Assembly: GCF_000527135.1 (NCBI RefSeq)
Contig: NZ_AZUP01000001.1
Location: 3,807,535 to 3,871,534 of the forward strand
Direction: 5' to 3'
Origin: Methyloversatilis discipulorum
GTDB taxonomy: Bacteria; Pseudomonadota; Gammaproteobacteria; Burkholderiales; Rhodocyclaceae
DNA: 64,000 nt
Shown here in pieces: positions 19,509-29,765 of the stretch. The notes below the pieces were generated by a model. The model was not told the origin of the DNA, made no database searches, and was given only the letters and a program-made list of their open reading frames with translations. Position numbers and translations under genes: made by a program. The number at the start of each line of letters is the position of its first letter. Within the stretch, counting starts at the first letter, position 1.

Positions 19509-20302
19509 ATCCGCGCGGCGCGCTGAGCGGACGCGGCGTGCTGGTCAGCCGCCCGCGCGCGCAGGCGGCTGCGCTCAGCGACGCGATACGCGCGGCTGGC
19601 GGCCATCCGCTCGAATTTCCGCTGATCGACATCGAGCCGCTGGCTGACACCGCGGCGGTGACAGCGGCCGCAGCGACGCTGGACGACGCGGCGCTGGCGG
19701 TGTTCGTCAGCGCCAACGCGGTCGCTCATGCCCTCGACCTGATCCTGCCGCGGCGTGCCTGGCCGGCTGCACTGCCGGCCGCCACGGTGGGCGAGCAGTC
19801 GGCGCAGGCGCTGCGCGCGCGCGGCATCGCCCGCGTGCTGGTGCCGCAGCAGGGACGTTTCGATTCCGAGGCGCTGCTGGCGCTGCCCGAACTGTCGGCG
19901 GCCGCGCTGGCCGGGCGTCGGGTGCTCATCTTCCGCGGTGACGGCGGGCGCGAACTGCTTGGCGACACGCTGCGCGCGCGCGGTGCGACGGTCGAACACA
20001 TCGCCTGCTACCGGCGCGTGCCGCCGCGCGATGGCGCGCCGCTGTGCAAGGCCGTAAGAAGCAACGCACTGCACGCGCTCACCATCACCTCGTCCGAGTC
20101 GCTGCGCAATCTGCTGGCGCTGCCCGGTCTGGACTGCGCCGACGCGCTGCGCGCGCTGCCGCTGTTCGCGCCACACGCGCGCATCGCCGAGCAGGCGCGC
20201 GAACAGGGCTTTGCCCGCGTGATCGAGACCGATCCCGCTGATGCCGGCCTGATGGCCGGTCTGACCGATTACTTTTCGTCGCCGTCGCGCGACCTTCATT
20301 GA
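19505..20302 (+). CDS. hemD: Uroporphyrinogen-III synthase
   Basis: 265 residues; cyclises hydroxymethylbilane to uroporphyrinogen III with inversion of ring D. The family is poorly conserved, but [13 protein letters not shown] at the start, [24 protein letters not shown] and [13 protein letters not shown] fit well, and the place right after hemC settles it. Its ATG lies inside the hemC stop (ATGA overlap). hemX follows after four bases. Confidence 0.94.
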   Translation: MNPRGALSGRGVLVSRPRAQAAALSDAIRAAGGHPLEFPLIDIEPLADTAAVTAAAATLDDAALAVFVSANAVAHALDLILPRRAWPAALPAATVGEQSAQALRARGIARVLVPQQGRFDSEALLALPELSAAALAGRRVLIFRGDGGRELLGDTLRARGATVEHIACYRRVPPRDGAPLCKAVRSNALHALTITSSESLRNLLALPGLDCADALRALPLFAPHARIAEQAREQGFARVIETDPADAGLMAGLTDYFSSPSRDLH

Positions 20303-20306
20303 CGAC

Positions 20307-21401
20307 ATGAGCGAGCAGACACCACCGAATACCCCTGTCACCCCTGTCGGCGCAGCTGCCTCGCAGCCGGCGTCGTCGAAGCGCGAAGGCGTCGTCCCGC
20401 TGTGGGCGCTGGGCCTGTCGCTGCTGTTGCTGGTCGCGCTGGGCGTTGCAAGCTTCCTGATGCTGCAGCGCATGCGCGCACTGGAGTCGGAGCTGCATCG
20501 GCGAGTCGAGGTGGTCGGCGAGCAGGCGGCCCAGGCCACCCGCGCGACGGAACAGGAAGCCGCAGGCATCGCCGGCTACGGTACACGGCTGAGCAGTCAG
20601 GAAGTGCAGCTGACTGAGCTGCGGGCGCGCATCGAGGCCTACGAGTACCTGGCCGACGATCTGGTGCGCAGCTACGACGAGCGCGTGCTGGCCGAAGTCG
20701 AGCACGCGCTGGTGCTGGGTCAGCAGCAGCTGCAGCTGGCCGGTGACGCCAAGCTCGCGCTCAGCGCGCTGTCCGGCGCCGAGGCACGGCTGGCGCGCGT
20801 CGATACCGGCCGCTACCTGCCGCTGCGCCGTGCCATGGCGAACGACATGGAACGGCTGCGCCGCGCACCGATGGCCGATCTGTCCGGTCAGGCGCTGCGC
20901 ATCGACACCTTGCTCGCGGTCGTCGACGGGCTGCCGCTCGCCTTCGAGCGCTCGCCGGCCCGGGATGCGCCGGCAGCGGGCGGTGACGACAAGGGAGCGG
21001 AGCCGACGCTGGTGGAGCGGCTGGCGCGGGCGGTGTGGGAGGAGGTGCGCCTGCTGGTGCGCATCGAACGTCTCGACCGTCCTGACCCGGCGCTGCTGTC
21101 GCCGGAACACAGCTTCTTCCTGCGCGAGAACCTTAAACTGCGGTTGATCAACGCGCGCGTCGCGCTGCTGCAGCGCAATGGTGCCGTCTGGCGTGAGGAC
21201 ATCCGGCTGGCGCGCGAATGGGTGGAGCGCTATTACGACACGCGCGCCCGGCAGACCGAGAACGCGCTGGTCACGCTGCGCCAGCTGGCGGCGGTCGATC
21301 CGGGCGAGGCATTGCCGGGGCTGAATGAATCGATGAGTGCGCTGGCCCAGCTGAAGGCGCAGCGTCAGCGCCCGACCGTCGCGCGCGAGGAGAAGCGCTG
21401 A
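20307..21401 (+). CDS. hemX: HemX-like membrane protein
   Basis: 364 residues. One membrane helix near residues 32-52 (LWALGLSLLLLVALGVASFL) follows a short cytoplasmic, proline-rich tail. The rest, mostly helical with a coiled-coil start (MLQRMRALESELHRRVEVV), would lie in the periplasm. It matches the HemX family (PF04375), often labelled uroporphyrinogen-III C-methyltransferase, although it has no methyltransferase motifs. Its role in haem synthesis is unproven. The stop overlaps the hemY start by one base. Confidence 0.88.
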   Translation: MSEQTPPNTPVTPVGAAASQPASSKREGVVPLWALGLSLLLLVALGVASFLMLQRMRALESELHRRVEVVGEQAAQATRATEQEAAGIAGYGTRLSSQEVQLTELRARIEAYEYLADDLVRSYDERVLAEVEHALVLGQQQLQLAGDAKLALSALSGAEARLARVDTGRYLPLRRAMANDMERLRRAPMADLSGQALRIDTLLAVVDGLPLAFERSPARDAPAAGGDDKGAEPTLVERLARAVWEEVRLLVRIERLDRPDPALLSPEHSFFLRENLKLRLINARVALLQRNGAVWREDIRLAREWVERYYDTRARQTENALVTLRQLAAVDPGEALPGLNESMSALAQLKAQRQRPTVAREEKR

Positions 21402-22564
21402 TGGTGCGCCTGCTGCTGTGGCTGCTCGGCCTGTGTGCGCTGGCCGTCGGTCTGGTCATCGCCGCCCGACACAATGACGGCTTCGTGCTGATCCAGTGGT
21501 CGCCGTGGCGCGTCGAGCTGTCGCTGAACCTGTTCATCGTCACGTTGCTGCTCGGTGTCGCGCTGCTGTACAGCCTGTTCCACTTCATCGACGGCCTGAT
21601 GCGCATGCCGGCGCGCGCCGCGCGCTATCGCGCCCGTCAGCGCCGTCATCGTGCGGTGACCGCGCTGCGCGACGCCGCGCGCCTGTATTTCGAAGGCCGT
21701 TACGGCCACGCGCAGCGCAGCGCGCGGGTGGCGGTCGAGGGCGGCGAGTCGCCCGGGCTGGCGGCGCTGATCGGCGCCCGCGCAGCGCACGCGATGCGCG
21801 AGCAGGTGCAGGCCGACGAGTGGCTGCGCCAGGCCGAGCGCTTCGACGATCTGCGCACCGCGCGCCTGATGACCGAAGCCGACATCCTGACCGACCGCCG
21901 CGAATACGGTGACGCGCTGGAGCGCATCGACGTGCTGCAGTCCGGCGGTCAGCGCCACGTCGCCGCACTGCGGCTGGCGATGCGCGCCCGCCGCGGCCTC
22001 GGCGACTGGGGCGGTCTGTTGCGCGTGGTGCGACTGCTGCAGAAGCATCGCGCGCTGACGCCGGAACAGGCGGCACCGGTCCGCCGCCAGGCGCATATGG
22101 GGGCGCTGCACGACGTCGATCCGGCGGAACTGGATGCCTACTGGAAGAGCCTGCCGTCGGTCGAGCGCGAGGACGCGCAGGTCGTGCGCGCAATGTGCGA
22201 GGCGCTGGTCGCGGCCGGCCAGTTCGCGCAGGCGCGCAAGCTGATCGAGGCGCAGATCGAGCGCGGCTGGGAATCGTCGCTGATGACGCTGTATGCGCAC
22301 TCCGATGGCAGCGACGCGCTGGCGCGTATCGCCCGGGCGGAGGCCTGGCTGCGCGACCATCCGGACGACGCCGAACTGCTGCTTGCACTCGGTCGCCTGT
22401 GCCGCACGCAGCAGCTGTGGGGCAAGGCGCAGAGCTATCTCGAAGCGGCGCTGGCGGTGCAGCCGTCGCGCATCGTCCATGTCGAACTGGCGCTGCTGGC
22501 CGAACACCTGGAGCGACCTGACGATGCGCGGGCACATTTCCGTGCTGCGGCACTGATGAAGTGA
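21401..22564 (+). CDS. hemY: HemY-like protein with TPR domain
   Basis: 387 residues. Two N-terminal membrane helices (residues 2-21 and about 40-62) are separated by a short loop with HNDGFVLIQWSPWRVELS, the HemY_N signature. The C-terminal 250 residues are TPR-like helices. This is the proteobacterial HemY of the hemCDXY operon, not the Bacillus protoporphyrinogen oxidase of the same name. It probably serves as a scaffold for haem enzymes at the inner membrane; biochemical function is unproven. Confidence 0.9.
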   Translation: MVRLLLWLLGLCALAVGLVIAARHNDGFVLIQWSPWRVELSLNLFIVTLLLGVALLYSLFHFIDGLMRMPARAARYRARQRRHRAVTALRDAARLYFEGRYGHAQRSARVAVEGGESPGLAALIGARAAHAMREQVQADEWLRQAERFDDLRTARLMTEADILTDRREYGDALERIDVLQSGGQRHVAALRLAMRARRGLGDWGGLLRVVRLLQKHRALTPEQAAPVRRQAHMGALHDVDPAELDAYWKSLPSVEREDAQVVRAMCEALVAAGQFAQARKLIEAQIERGWESSLMTLYAHSDGSDALARIARAEAWLRDHPDDAELLLALGRLCRTQQLWGKAQSYLEAALAVQPSRIVHVELALLAEHLERPDDARAHFRAAALMK

Positions 22565-22620
22565 ACCTCGCCGCTGTGCCTATGTCATGATCCGCGCGTG
22601 ATCATCGGCGCGGGCGAGAC

Positions 22621-23706
22621 ATGAACAATCCCTTTGAACGTGACGTCGCGGTGCAGCCGCCTGCAGACCCCTTCGGGCCGTCCGGCGCGCCGCACGCGGA
22701 GGCGCTCATCTTCTCCGGCCGCGGCGCCGAGTACTTCGGCATCTGGATCGTGAACCTGCTGCTCAGCATCGTCACGCTGGGCATCTACTCCGCCTGGGCC
22801 AAGGTCAGGCGGCTGCAGTACTTCCATCGCCATACCACGCTGGGCGGAGCGGCCTTCGATTACCACGGCGATCCGCGCGCCATCCTGAAAGGGCGGGTGA
22901 TCGGCGTCATCCTGCTGGTCGCCTACAACCTGTCATTCGAGTTCTCGCTCTACCTCGGCATTGCGGTCGCCATCGTGCTCGCGGCCGTGATGCCGATGCT
23001 GCTGATGCGTTCGCTGAAGTTCCGCGCCCGCAATACGAGTTGGCGTGGCCTGCGCTTCGCCTTCGATGGCGACGAGAGAGGCGCTTACTCGGTCTTCCTG
23101 ATGTGGCCGCTGCTGTCTGTCATCACGCTCTACCTGCTGGCGCCGATGTGGCACCAGCGCATGAAGCGCTATCAGATCGACAATGCACGCTTCGGCGCAA
23201 CGCGTTTTCGTCTGGATGTACCGGTGTCCGCCTTTTACAGGATGTACGGCGTCCTGTTCCTGCTCCTTCTGGCAGGCCTGCTCGTCATGGGGGCAATGAT
23301 GGTGGGTCTCTTCGCGCTGAGTGGCGGCGGGCCGGAAAGCATGTCCATGCTGCCGATGCTTCTGTTTCTCGGCTGGCTGGCCGTGCTCATGCTGGTCCAG
23401 CCCTATCTGCTTGCACGCCTGCAGAACGTGGTGTGGAACAACACGCAGCTCGGTCCGCACCGCTTCGAGTCGCGTGCCCGTGCCCGCACGCTGTACGCGA
23501 TCACGCTGACCAACCTGATCGCCATCGTGTGCACCTTCGGTCTGTTCATGCCCTTCGCCGCGATACGCCTCGCGCGCTACCGGATCGAGAGCGTCACGAT
23601 GATCAGCGCCGGTCCGCTCGACGACTTCGTCGCCGGTCAGTCGCAGGACGTGGCGGCGACTGGCGAGGAGGCGGCCGATCTGTTCGACGTCGACATCGCG
23701 CTCTGA
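22621..23706 (+). CDS. DUF898 (YjgN-like) membrane protein
   Basis: 361 residues with about six membrane helices in two groups. The phrase FSGRGAEYFGIWIVNLLLSI near the start, then LGIYSAWAKVRRLQYF and, in the second half, a parallel CTFGLFMPFAAIRLARYR show the internal duplication typical of DUF898. YjgN-like proteins are of unknown function. The gene starts 56 bases after hemY and is followed after one base by an M48 peptidase, an association that suggests the two act together at the inner membrane. Confidence 0.9.
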   Translation: MNNPFERDVAVQPPADPFGPSGAPHAEALIFSGRGAEYFGIWIVNLLLSIVTLGIYSAWAKVRRLQYFHRHTTLGGAAFDYHGDPRAILKGRVIGVILLVAYNLSFEFSLYLGIAVAIVLAAVMPMLLMRSLKFRARNTSWRGLRFAFDGDERGAYSVFLMWPLLSVITLYLLAPMWHQRMKRYQIDNARFGATRFRLDVPVSAFYRMYGVLFLLLLAGLLVMGAMMVGLFALSGGGPESMSMLPMLLFLGWLAVLMLVQPYLLARLQNVVWNNTQLGPHRFESRARARTLYAITLTNLIAIVCTFGLFMPFAAIRLARYRIESVTMISAGPLDDFVAGQSQDVAATGEEAADLFDVDIAL

Positions 23707-23707
23707 C

Positions 23708-24715
23708 ATGCCGTCAGCGGTGGCGGCCCTGTATTTCGACGGTGTCAGCGCGCGGGCGCATGCGGCGACCATCGAGCTCGACGATGACGCGCTGCACGTG
23801 CAGGCCGAAGGCGTCGCGCGTCGCGAGCCGCTGTCTTCGCTGCGTCTGTCCGAGCCCATGGGGTCGGCGCCGCGGCTGATCACCTTCGCCGACGGTGCGC
23901 ACGTCGAGGTGCGCGATCACGCCGCGCTGGCGCTGCTGCTCGACGCCAGTGGTCATCGCGACCGTGCGACGGTGCGCTGGGCCTTCGACGCCCGCTTCGT
24001 GCTCGGTGCCGTCGCAGCGCTCATCCTCATCGTCTGGCTGGGCGCGCGCTACGGCTTGCCTTGGGCTGCCGGCATGGCGGCACCGCATGTGCCGCCGGCG
24101 GTGGTGGCGGGCATGTCACAGCAGGCGCTCGAACTGCTCGACGACCGCCTGCTGGCACCGAGCAAACTCGGCGAGGCGCGCCAGCAGCAGTTGCGCTCGG
24201 CGCTCGCCGCGCGCAGCGCGCTGCCGCACAGGCTGTTGTTCCGCTCGGGCGGATCGGTCGGTGCCAACGCGTTTGCGCTGCCCGACGGCTCGCTCATCGT
24301 CACCGACCAACTGGTCGCGCTGGCCGACGATGACGAACAGGTGCTGGCCGTACTGATGCACGAACTCGGGCACGTCGAACTCAGGCATGGCATGCGCATG
24401 GTGCTGCAGGGGTCGGCCGTCGCGCTGTTCATGACCTGGTATGCCGGTGACGTGAGCAGCCTGCTGGCGATGGCGCCGACCGTGCTGCTGCAGTCGGGCT
24501 ATTCCCGGGGCATGGAAGAGGAAGCCGACGCCTACGCGGCGCGCGCGCTGCGCGGTCAGGGGCGCTCACCGGCGCCGCTGGCCGACATGCTCGAACGCCT
24601 CGCTCGCGCGCACGGCGCGCGCGAGGATGGCACGGCTGCGGGCTGGCTTTCAAGCCATCCGGATAGCGCACAACGTATCGAAAAGCTCCGCCGCGGAGAC
24701 TTCACCGCCGATTGA
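23708..24715 (+). CDS. M48 family metalloprotease
   Basis: 335 residues. The zinc motif HELGH lies in VLMHELGHVELRHGM, with the third ligand likely in GMEEEADAYAARAL. A membrane helix near residues 97-120 (FVLGAVAALILIVWLGARYG) anchors it; a small N-terminal domain precedes. The type resembles HtpX/BepA-like peptidases that act on envelope proteins. Starting one base after the DUF898 stop, it is surely in the same operon. Its own stop codon lies within an FNR-like box that serves ompW. Confidence 0.92.
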   Translation: MPSAVAALYFDGVSARAHAATIELDDDALHVQAEGVARREPLSSLRLSEPMGSAPRLITFADGAHVEVRDHAALALLLDASGHRDRATVRWAFDARFVLGAVAALILIVWLGARYGLPWAAGMAAPHVPPAVVAGMSQQALELLDDRLLAPSKLGEARQQQLRSALAARSALPHRLLFRSGGSVGANAFALPDGSLIVTDQLVALADDDEQVLAVLMHELGHVELRHGMRMVLQGSAVALFMTWYAGDVSSLLAMAPTVLLQSGYSRGMEEEADAYAARALRGQGRSPAPLADMLERLARAHGAREDGTAAGWLSSHPDSAQRIEKLRRGDFTAD

Positions 24716-24753
24716 CCTTGGTCAACGTGGGGTTTTCGGCTCTTGAGGATACT
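24712..24753 (+). promoter_or_regulatory. FNR-like box and -10 for ompW
   Basis: TTGACCTTGGTCAA (24712-24725) is a perfect 5-4-5 dyad of the FNR/CRP type (consensus TTGAT-N4-ATCAA). A GATACT hexamer at 24748-24753 puts the transcription start near 24760, so the box is centred at about -41.5, as at class II FNR-activated promoters. OmpW genes of enterobacteria are known to respond to FNR. Confidence 0.65.
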
Positions 24754-24795
24754 GCCGTCACTGAATGCGGTTTAAATCCTCTGGAGCAAGTAAAA

Positions 24796-25431
24796 ATGAA
24801 GGCGATCAAGTGGGTGGGCGTGGCAGCACTGGCTGCCGTGGCAGGCGTGGCCAACGCGGCTGACGAAGGCAACTGGATGGTGCGCGCACGTGCGCTGTAC
24901 ATGAACCCGGATAATGACAATTCGGGCGGTCTGGGCCTGCCGATCGATGTCGAAGCCGAGAACAAGGTGTTCCCGGAAATCGACATCACCTACTTCTTTA
25001 CCAAGAACATCGCGGCCGAGCTGATCCTGACCTATCCGCAGAAGCATGACGTGGAGCTGGGCGGTGTGGGCATCGGTTCGGTCAAGCACCTGCCGCCGAC
25101 GCTGACGCTGCAGTACCACTTCAATCCGGAAGGTCAGATTCGCCCCTACGCCGGTCTTGGCCTGAACTACACGCGCTTCTCCAGCGTCGATCTGGATGCC
25201 GGCACCGTTCTCGGCGGCAGCGTGCCGCTGCGCATCGACCGCAGCAGCTTCGGCTGGGCGGCACAGGTGGGCGCCGACGTGCAGATCGCGCCGAAGTGGT
25301 TCCTGAACTTCGACGTCAAGTATGTCGCGATCGACACCGACATCTTCATCAAGGGCGCCGGCGGCGCCAAGGTGACCAAGCTGGGCATCGACCCGATGCT
25401 GTATTCGGTCGGTATCGGCTATCGCTTCTGA
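24796..25431 (+). CDS. ompW: OmpW family outer-membrane protein
   Basis: 211 residues with a standard signal peptide cleaved after GVANA. The mature part opens with DEGNWMVRARALYMNPDN, the OmpW entry pattern, and ends in a C-terminal aromatic (GIGYRF) as expected of beta-barrels. OmpW forms an eight-stranded barrel with a hydrophobic channel; it is linked to small hydrophobic solutes and stress responses. The ATG at 24796 gives the signal peptide; the open frame upstream is part of the promoter. It ends before a strong terminator. Confidence 0.93.
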   Translation: MKAIKWVGVAALAAVAGVANAADEGNWMVRARALYMNPDNDNSGGLGLPIDVEAENKVFPEIDITYFFTKNIAAELILTYPQKHDVELGGVGIGSVKHLPPTLTLQYHFNPEGQIRPYAGLGLNYTRFSSVDLDAGTVLGGSVPLRIDRSSFGWAAQVGADVQIAPKWFLNFDVKYVAIDTDIFIKGAGGAKVTKLGIDPMLYSVGIGYRF

Positions 25432-25512
25432 GTTTGAGCGGGTTCGCCGGTCGAGGGCCACAAGCCTGAAGGCCGGCGGGCAAGCCAAAAAGTTCTTCCT
25501 GCAGTCCCGGTT

Positions 25513-25540
25513 CGGGCACCCTTGAGGTGCCCGTTTTTTT
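25513..25540 (+). terminator. Rho-independent terminator after ompW
   Basis: CGGGCACC-CTTGA-GGTGCCCG, a perfect 8-base stem, followed by seven T. Confidence 0.93.
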
Positions 25541-25585
25541 GGTTATCGGGCTGCGCTCGCGCCGGACTGACGAACGGGCGGCTGC

Positions 25586-25618
25586 GCAGGCGCGAAGCAA
25601 CGCTTCGCGCACGCCTGC
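25586..25618. terminator. Hairpin at the 3' end of hemF
   Basis: An inner perfect stem CGCGAAGC-AAC-GCTTCGCG is flanked by GCAGG/CCTGC arms with a small bulge. It touches the hemF stop. There is no T-run, so it may protect the 3' end rather than stop transcription. Confidence 0.45.
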
Positions 25619-26541
25619 TATACCCAGTCCCGCGGCGGGAGGAAGTCGGTGTAGAGCTTCGCTTCCGGCGAGCCGTCGGCGGGGTGCCAGTCGTAGCGCC
25701 ATTTCACGACCGGCGGCATCGACATCAGGATGGATTCGGTACGCCCGCCCGACTGCAGGCCGAACAGCGTGCCGCGGTCGAACACCAGGTTGAATTCGAC
25801 GTAGCGGCCGCGACGGTAGGCCTGGAAGTCGCGTTCGCGCTCACCAAAGGGCGTGTCGCGGCGGCGTTCGACGATGGGCAGGTAAGCGTCGAGGAAGGCG
25901 TTGCCGACCGCCTGCGTCAGCCCATAGGCGTGATCGAAGCTCACTTCGCCGTCGGCACCCAGATCGTCGAAGAACACGCCGCCGATGCCGCGCGCTTCCT
26001 TGCGGTGCTTCAGATAGAAATAGTCGTCGCACCACTTCTTGTAGCGTGCCCAGGTGTCGGCGCCGAAGGGGGCCAGCGCGTCGCGGCAGGTACGGTGGAA
26101 GTGGGCGGCGTCCTCTTCCACGCCGTAGTACGGCGTCAGATCCATGCCGCCGCCGAACCACCACACGGCCTCGCCGTTCTTCGGCTGCGCGGTGAAGAAG
26201 CGGACGTTCAGATGAACGGTCGGCACGTAGGGGTTGCGCGGATGCAGCACCAGCGACACGCCCATCGCCTCGAACGAGGCGCCGGCGAGATCCGGGCGGT
26301 TGGCCGATGCCGACGGCGGCAGCGTGTCGCCGCGCACGTGCGAGAAATTGCAGCCACCGCGCTCGAACAGCTTGCCTTCCTCGATCAGCCGCGTGCGGCC
26401 GTCGCCCTGCAGTCTCTCCTCCGGACCGCGCACCCAGCCGTCGGTCAGAAAGGGCGAGCCGTCCGCCTTCTCCAGGCCTGAAATGATGCGGTCCTGCAGG
26501 TCGAGTAGCCAGGCGCGGACACTTTCCGCCCGCGTGCTCAT
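25618..26541 (-). CDS. hemF: Oxygen-dependent coproporphyrinogen-III oxidase
   Basis: 307 residues; converts coproporphyrinogen III to protoporphyrinogen IX with O2 in haem synthesis. Strong motifs: [50 protein letters not shown] and the end FLPPRDWV. Its ATG overlaps the purD stop (ATGA), so it is the last gene of the dusB-fis-purH-purD-hemF run. An aerobic or microaerobic lifestyle fits. Confidence 0.98.
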   Translation of the reverse strand: MSTRAESVRAWLLDLQDRIISGLEKADGSPFLTDGWVRGPEERLQGDGRTRLIEEGKLFERGGCNFSHVRGDTLPPSASANRPDLAGASFEAMGVSLVLHPRNPYVPTVHLNVRFFTAQPKNGEAVWWFGGGMDLTPYYGVEEDAAHFHRTCRDALAPFGADTWARYKKWCDDYFYLKHRKEARGIGGVFFDDLGADGEVSFDHAYGLTQAVGNAFLDAYLPIVERRRDTPFGERERDFQAYRRGRYVEFNLVFDRGTLFGLQSGGRTESILMSMPPVVKWRYDWHPADGSPEAKLYTDFLPPRDWV

Positions 26542-27800
26542 CGCCGTACCGCCCGGTGGCCGATGTCGCGGCGGAACTGCGCGCCGTCGAACTGGATCTG
26601 GTCGCACAGCGCGTAGGCGGCGCGCTGCGCCTGTTTCACCGTATCGCCGAGCGCGGTGACGCAGAGGACGCGGCCGCCGTTGGTGACCACCTTGCCATCA
26701 CGCTCGGTGGTGCCGGCGTGGAACACGTGGCCTTCCGCGGTCGCCGCCGGCAGGCCGTTGATCACGTCACCCTTGCGCGGCGCATCCGGGTAGCCGGCGG
26801 CGGCCATCACGATGCCGAGCGCGACGCGGCGGTCCCAGTCGGTGCTGGCTTCCGACAGCTTGTAGTCGAGCGCGGCTTCCATCAAGTCGACCAGGTCGGT
26901 CTTCAGCCGCATCATGATGGGCTGGGTTTCCGGGTCGCCCATGCGACAGTTGAATTCCAGCACCTTGATGTCGCCCTCCGGCGAAATCATCAGGCCGGCA
27001 TACAGAAAGCCGGTGAAGGGGAGACCGTCGAGCGCCATGCCGGTCAGCACCGGCTGGATCACTTCACGCATCACGCGGGCGTGGATTTCCGGCGTCACCA
27101 CCGGCGCCGGCGAATAGGCGCCCATGCCGCCGGTGTTGGGGCCGGCGTCGCCATCGAGCAGGCGTTTGTGGTCCTGGCTGGTGGCCAGAGGCAGTGCGCT
27201 CATGCCGTCGCACATGACGATGAAGCTGGCTTCCTCGCCCTGCAGGAACTCCTCGATCACGACGCGTGACTTGCCGCCGTCGTCGCCCGGCAGCATGGTG
27301 CCGATGGCGGCGTGCGCTTCGGTCAGCGTCATCGCCACGACGACGCCCTTGCCGGCCGCCAGGCCGTCGGCCTTGATCACGATGGGCGCGCCCATCTCGT
27401 CGACATAGGCGCGCGCAGCTGCGGCGTCGGTGAAAGTCTGGTACCAGGCGGTCGGGATGTTGTTCTTCACCATGAACTGCTTGGCGAAGTCCTTAGAGCT
27501 TTCGAGCTGGGCCGCCTTGCGGGTGGGGCCGAATATCTTCAGGCCACGCACGCGGAAGCAATCGACCACGCCTGCGGCCAGCGGCGCTTCCGGGCCGACC
27601 ACGGTGAAGGCGATGTTCTCGTTCTCGACGAAGCTGATCAGCTCGGCGAAATCGGTGATCGGCAGGTTTTCGATATTCGGTTCCAGCGCGGTGCCGGCAT
27701 TGCCCGGCGCCACGTAGACCTTGTGCACGCGCGGACTCTGCGCGAGCTTCCAGGCGATGGCGTGTTCGCGCCCGCCCGAACCGATGACCAGCAGTTTCAT
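26538..27800 (-). CDS. purD: Phosphoribosylamine-glycine ligase
   Basis: 420 residues; ATP-dependent joining of phosphoribosylamine and glycine in purine synthesis. The start [20 protein letters not shown], the ATP-grasp region [17 protein letters not shown] and [14 protein letters not shown], and [15 protein letters not shown] are diagnostic. It follows purH with a 34-base gap and overlaps hemF by four bases. Confidence 0.98.
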   Translation of the reverse strand: MKLLVIGSGGREHAIAWKLAQSPRVHKVYVAPGNAGTALEPNIENLPITDFAELISFVENENIAFTVVGPEAPLAAGVVDCFRVRGLKIFGPTRKAAQLESSKDFAKQFMVKNNIPTAWYQTFTDAAAARAYVDEMGAPIVIKADGLAAGKGVVVAMTLTEAHAAIGTMLPGDDGGKSRVVIEEFLQGEEASFIVMCDGMSALPLATSQDHKRLLDGDAGPNTGGMGAYSPAPVVTPEIHARVMREVIQPVLTGMALDGLPFTGFLYAGLMISPEGDIKVLEFNCRMGDPETQPIMMRLKTDLVDLMEAALDYKLSEASTDWDRRVALGIVMAAAGYPDAPRKGDVINGLPAATAEGHVFHAGTTERDGKVVTNGGRVLCVTALGDTVKQAQRAAYALCDQIQFDGAQFRRDIGHRAVRR

Positions 27801-27834
27801 TTCACGTCCTTCTTCAATCGTGCGCGGGTACAGC

Positions 27835-29424
27835 TCAGTGACGGAAGTGGCGGGTGCCGGTAAACACCATGGCCAGTCCGTGCTCGTCGGCGGCGGCGAT
27901 CACTTCTTCGTCGCGCATGCTGCCGCCCGGCTGGATGATGGCTTTGGCGCCGGCTTCGGCCAGCACGTCCACGCCGTCGCGGAAGGGGAAGAAGGCGTCC
28001 GACGCCACCACCGAACCGGCAATGGTCAGACCGGCGTTCTCGGCCTTGATTCGCGCAATCCGCGTCGAGTCAACGCGGCTCATCTGGCCGGCGCCGACAC
28101 CGACTGTCGCGCCGTCGCGGCAATAGACGATGGCGTTCGACTTCACGTACATGGCGACACGCCAGGCGAAGGTGAGGTCGGTCATTTCCTGGGCGGACGG
28201 CGCGCGCTGGGTCACCACCTTGAGGCGGCCTTCGAGCGATTCCGGTTCGTCCGCGGTCTGGATCAGCAGGCCGGAGCCGACCCGCTTCACGTCGTGCGAA
28301 TTGCGGCCGCGCGTCCAGGCGGTCGCACCCTTCGGATCGACGCCGTCGAGCGGGATTTCGAGCACGCGCACATTGGCCTTGGCCGCCAGCAGCTTCAGTG
28401 CGTCGGCGGTGAAGGCGGGCGCCATAAGCACTTCGACGAACTGGCCGCTGACCGCTTCGGCGGTGGCGGCGTCGACTGGCGTGTTGAAGGCGATGATGCC
28501 GCCGAAGGCCGAGGTCGGGTCGGTGGCGAAGGCCTTGCGGTAGGCCTCAAGCGGCGTGGCGCCGAGCGCCACGCCACACGGGTTGGCGTGCTTGACGATG
28601 ACGCAGGCGCCGGTGTCGAAGCTTTTCACGCATTCCCAGGCGGCGTCGCCGTCGGCGATGTTGTTGTACGACAGCTCCTTGCCCTGCAGCTGTTTCGCGC
28701 TGACCAGCGAACCCGGGGCCGGGTAAAGGTCGCGATAGAAGGCGGCGCGCTGGTGCGGGTTCTCGCCGTAGCGCAGGTCCTGGATCTTGACGAAGCGGCC
28801 GTTGGACTGGGCCGGGAACTCGCTGCGCGTGCCGTCGGCGTTCAGCGCCGACAGGTAGTCGCTGATCGCGCCGTCGTAGTTCGAAATGCGGTTGAAGGCG
28901 GCGACCGACAGCGCGAAGCGGGTGGTGTCGGACAGCGCGCCATTCGCGCGCAGTTCGTCGAGCACGCCGGCGTACTGCGAAGCGTCGGTCAGCACGCCGA
29001 CACCGCGCCAGTTCTTGGCGGCGGACCGCACCATGGCCGGGCCGCCGATGTCGATGTTCTCGATCGCGTCTTCCAGCGTGCAGCCGGCCTTGGCCACCGT
29101 CGCCTCGAACGGGTAGAGGTTCACCACCAGCAGATCGATGGTCGGAATGTCGTGTTCCGCCAGCGCCTGCATGTGCGCCTCGACCTCGCGCCGGGCCAGC
29201 AGGCCGCCGTGGATGCGCGGGTGCAGCGTCTTGACGCGGCCATCCAGCATTTCCGGGAAGCCGGTGTGGTCGGCCACCTCGGTCACCTTCAGGCCGGCAT
29301 TGGCTAGAAGCGAGGCGGTGCCGCCGGTGGACAGCAGTTCGATGCCGAGCCCGGTCAGGGCGGTGGCGAATTCAACGATGCCGGTTTTGTCGGATACGCT
29401 GATCAATGCACGCTGTACTTTCAT
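27835..29424 (-). CDS. purH: Bifunctional AICAR transformylase / IMP cyclohydrolase
   Basis: 529 residues; catalyses the last two steps of IMP synthesis. The N-terminal MGS-like cyclohydrolase part starts with [16 protein letters not shown] and has [20 protein letters not shown]. The C-terminal transformylase has [14 protein letters not shown] with the catalytic lysine-histidine and [20 protein letters not shown]. It lies 54 bases after fis. Confidence 0.98.
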   Translation of the reverse strand: MKVQRALISVSDKTGIVEFATALTGLGIELLSTGGTASLLANAGLKVTEVADHTGFPEMLDGRVKTLHPRIHGGLLARREVEAHMQALAEHDIPTIDLLVVNLYPFEATVAKAGCTLEDAIENIDIGGPAMVRSAAKNWRGVGVLTDASQYAGVLDELRANGALSDTTRFALSVAAFNRISNYDGAISDYLSALNADGTRSEFPAQSNGRFVKIQDLRYGENPHQRAAFYRDLYPAPGSLVSAKQLQGKELSYNNIADGDAAWECVKSFDTGACVIVKHANPCGVALGATPLEAYRKAFATDPTSAFGGIIAFNTPVDAATAEAVSGQFVEVLMAPAFTADALKLLAAKANVRVLEIPLDGVDPKGATAWTRGRNSHDVKRVGSGLLIQTADEPESLEGRLKVVTQRAPSAQEMTDLTFAWRVAMYVKSNAIVYCRDGATVGVGAGQMSRVDSTRIARIKAENAGLTIAGSVVASDAFFPFRDGVDVLAEAGAKAIIQPGGSMRDEEVIAAADEHGLAMVFTGTRHFRH

Positions 29425-29478
29425 GCGCCGTTCCAGTGGGAGGTTGAGGAATTCGGTGGGGCGGGCCCGGGGCGCCGC

Positions 29479-29715
29479 TCAGATCATGCCGTGGTCGGTG
29501 AGCTTGCGCCGCAGCGTGTTGCGGTTCATGCCGAGCATGTCGGCAGCGCGCGTCTGGTTGCCTTCGGCTTCGCGCATCACCACCTCGAGCATGGGGCGCT
29601 CCATCTGGCGCAGGACCATGTCATAGATGTCGCTCGGCGCCTCGCCATCCAGATCGCGGAAATAACGTTCCAGCGAGTGCCTCACGCACTCGGCAATGTC
29701 ACTGCGTCCGCTCAT
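29479..29715 (-). CDS. fis: Fis family nucleoid-associated DNA-binding protein
   Basis: 78 residues, the short betaproteobacterial form. The C-terminal helix-turn-helix EGNQTRAADMLGMNRNTLRRKL is nearly the same as in E. coli Fis; the preceding helices (CVRHSLERYFRDL, LEVVMREA) form the dimer core. Fis bends DNA and activates rRNA and other growth genes. The dusB-fis order is conserved in proteobacteria; here purH-purD-hemF follow on the same strand. The N-terminal beta-hairpin arm that stimulates DNA inversion in E. coli is shorter. Confidence 0.95.
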   Translation of the reverse strand: MSGRSDIAECVRHSLERYFRDLDGEAPSDIYDMVLRQMERPMLEVVMREAEGNQTRAADMLGMNRNTLRRKLTDHGMI

Positions 29716-29765
29716 GGCGGCGTCTCCCTGATGGTCCGTCCCGATGTTGCGCCGTGCTCAGGCGC

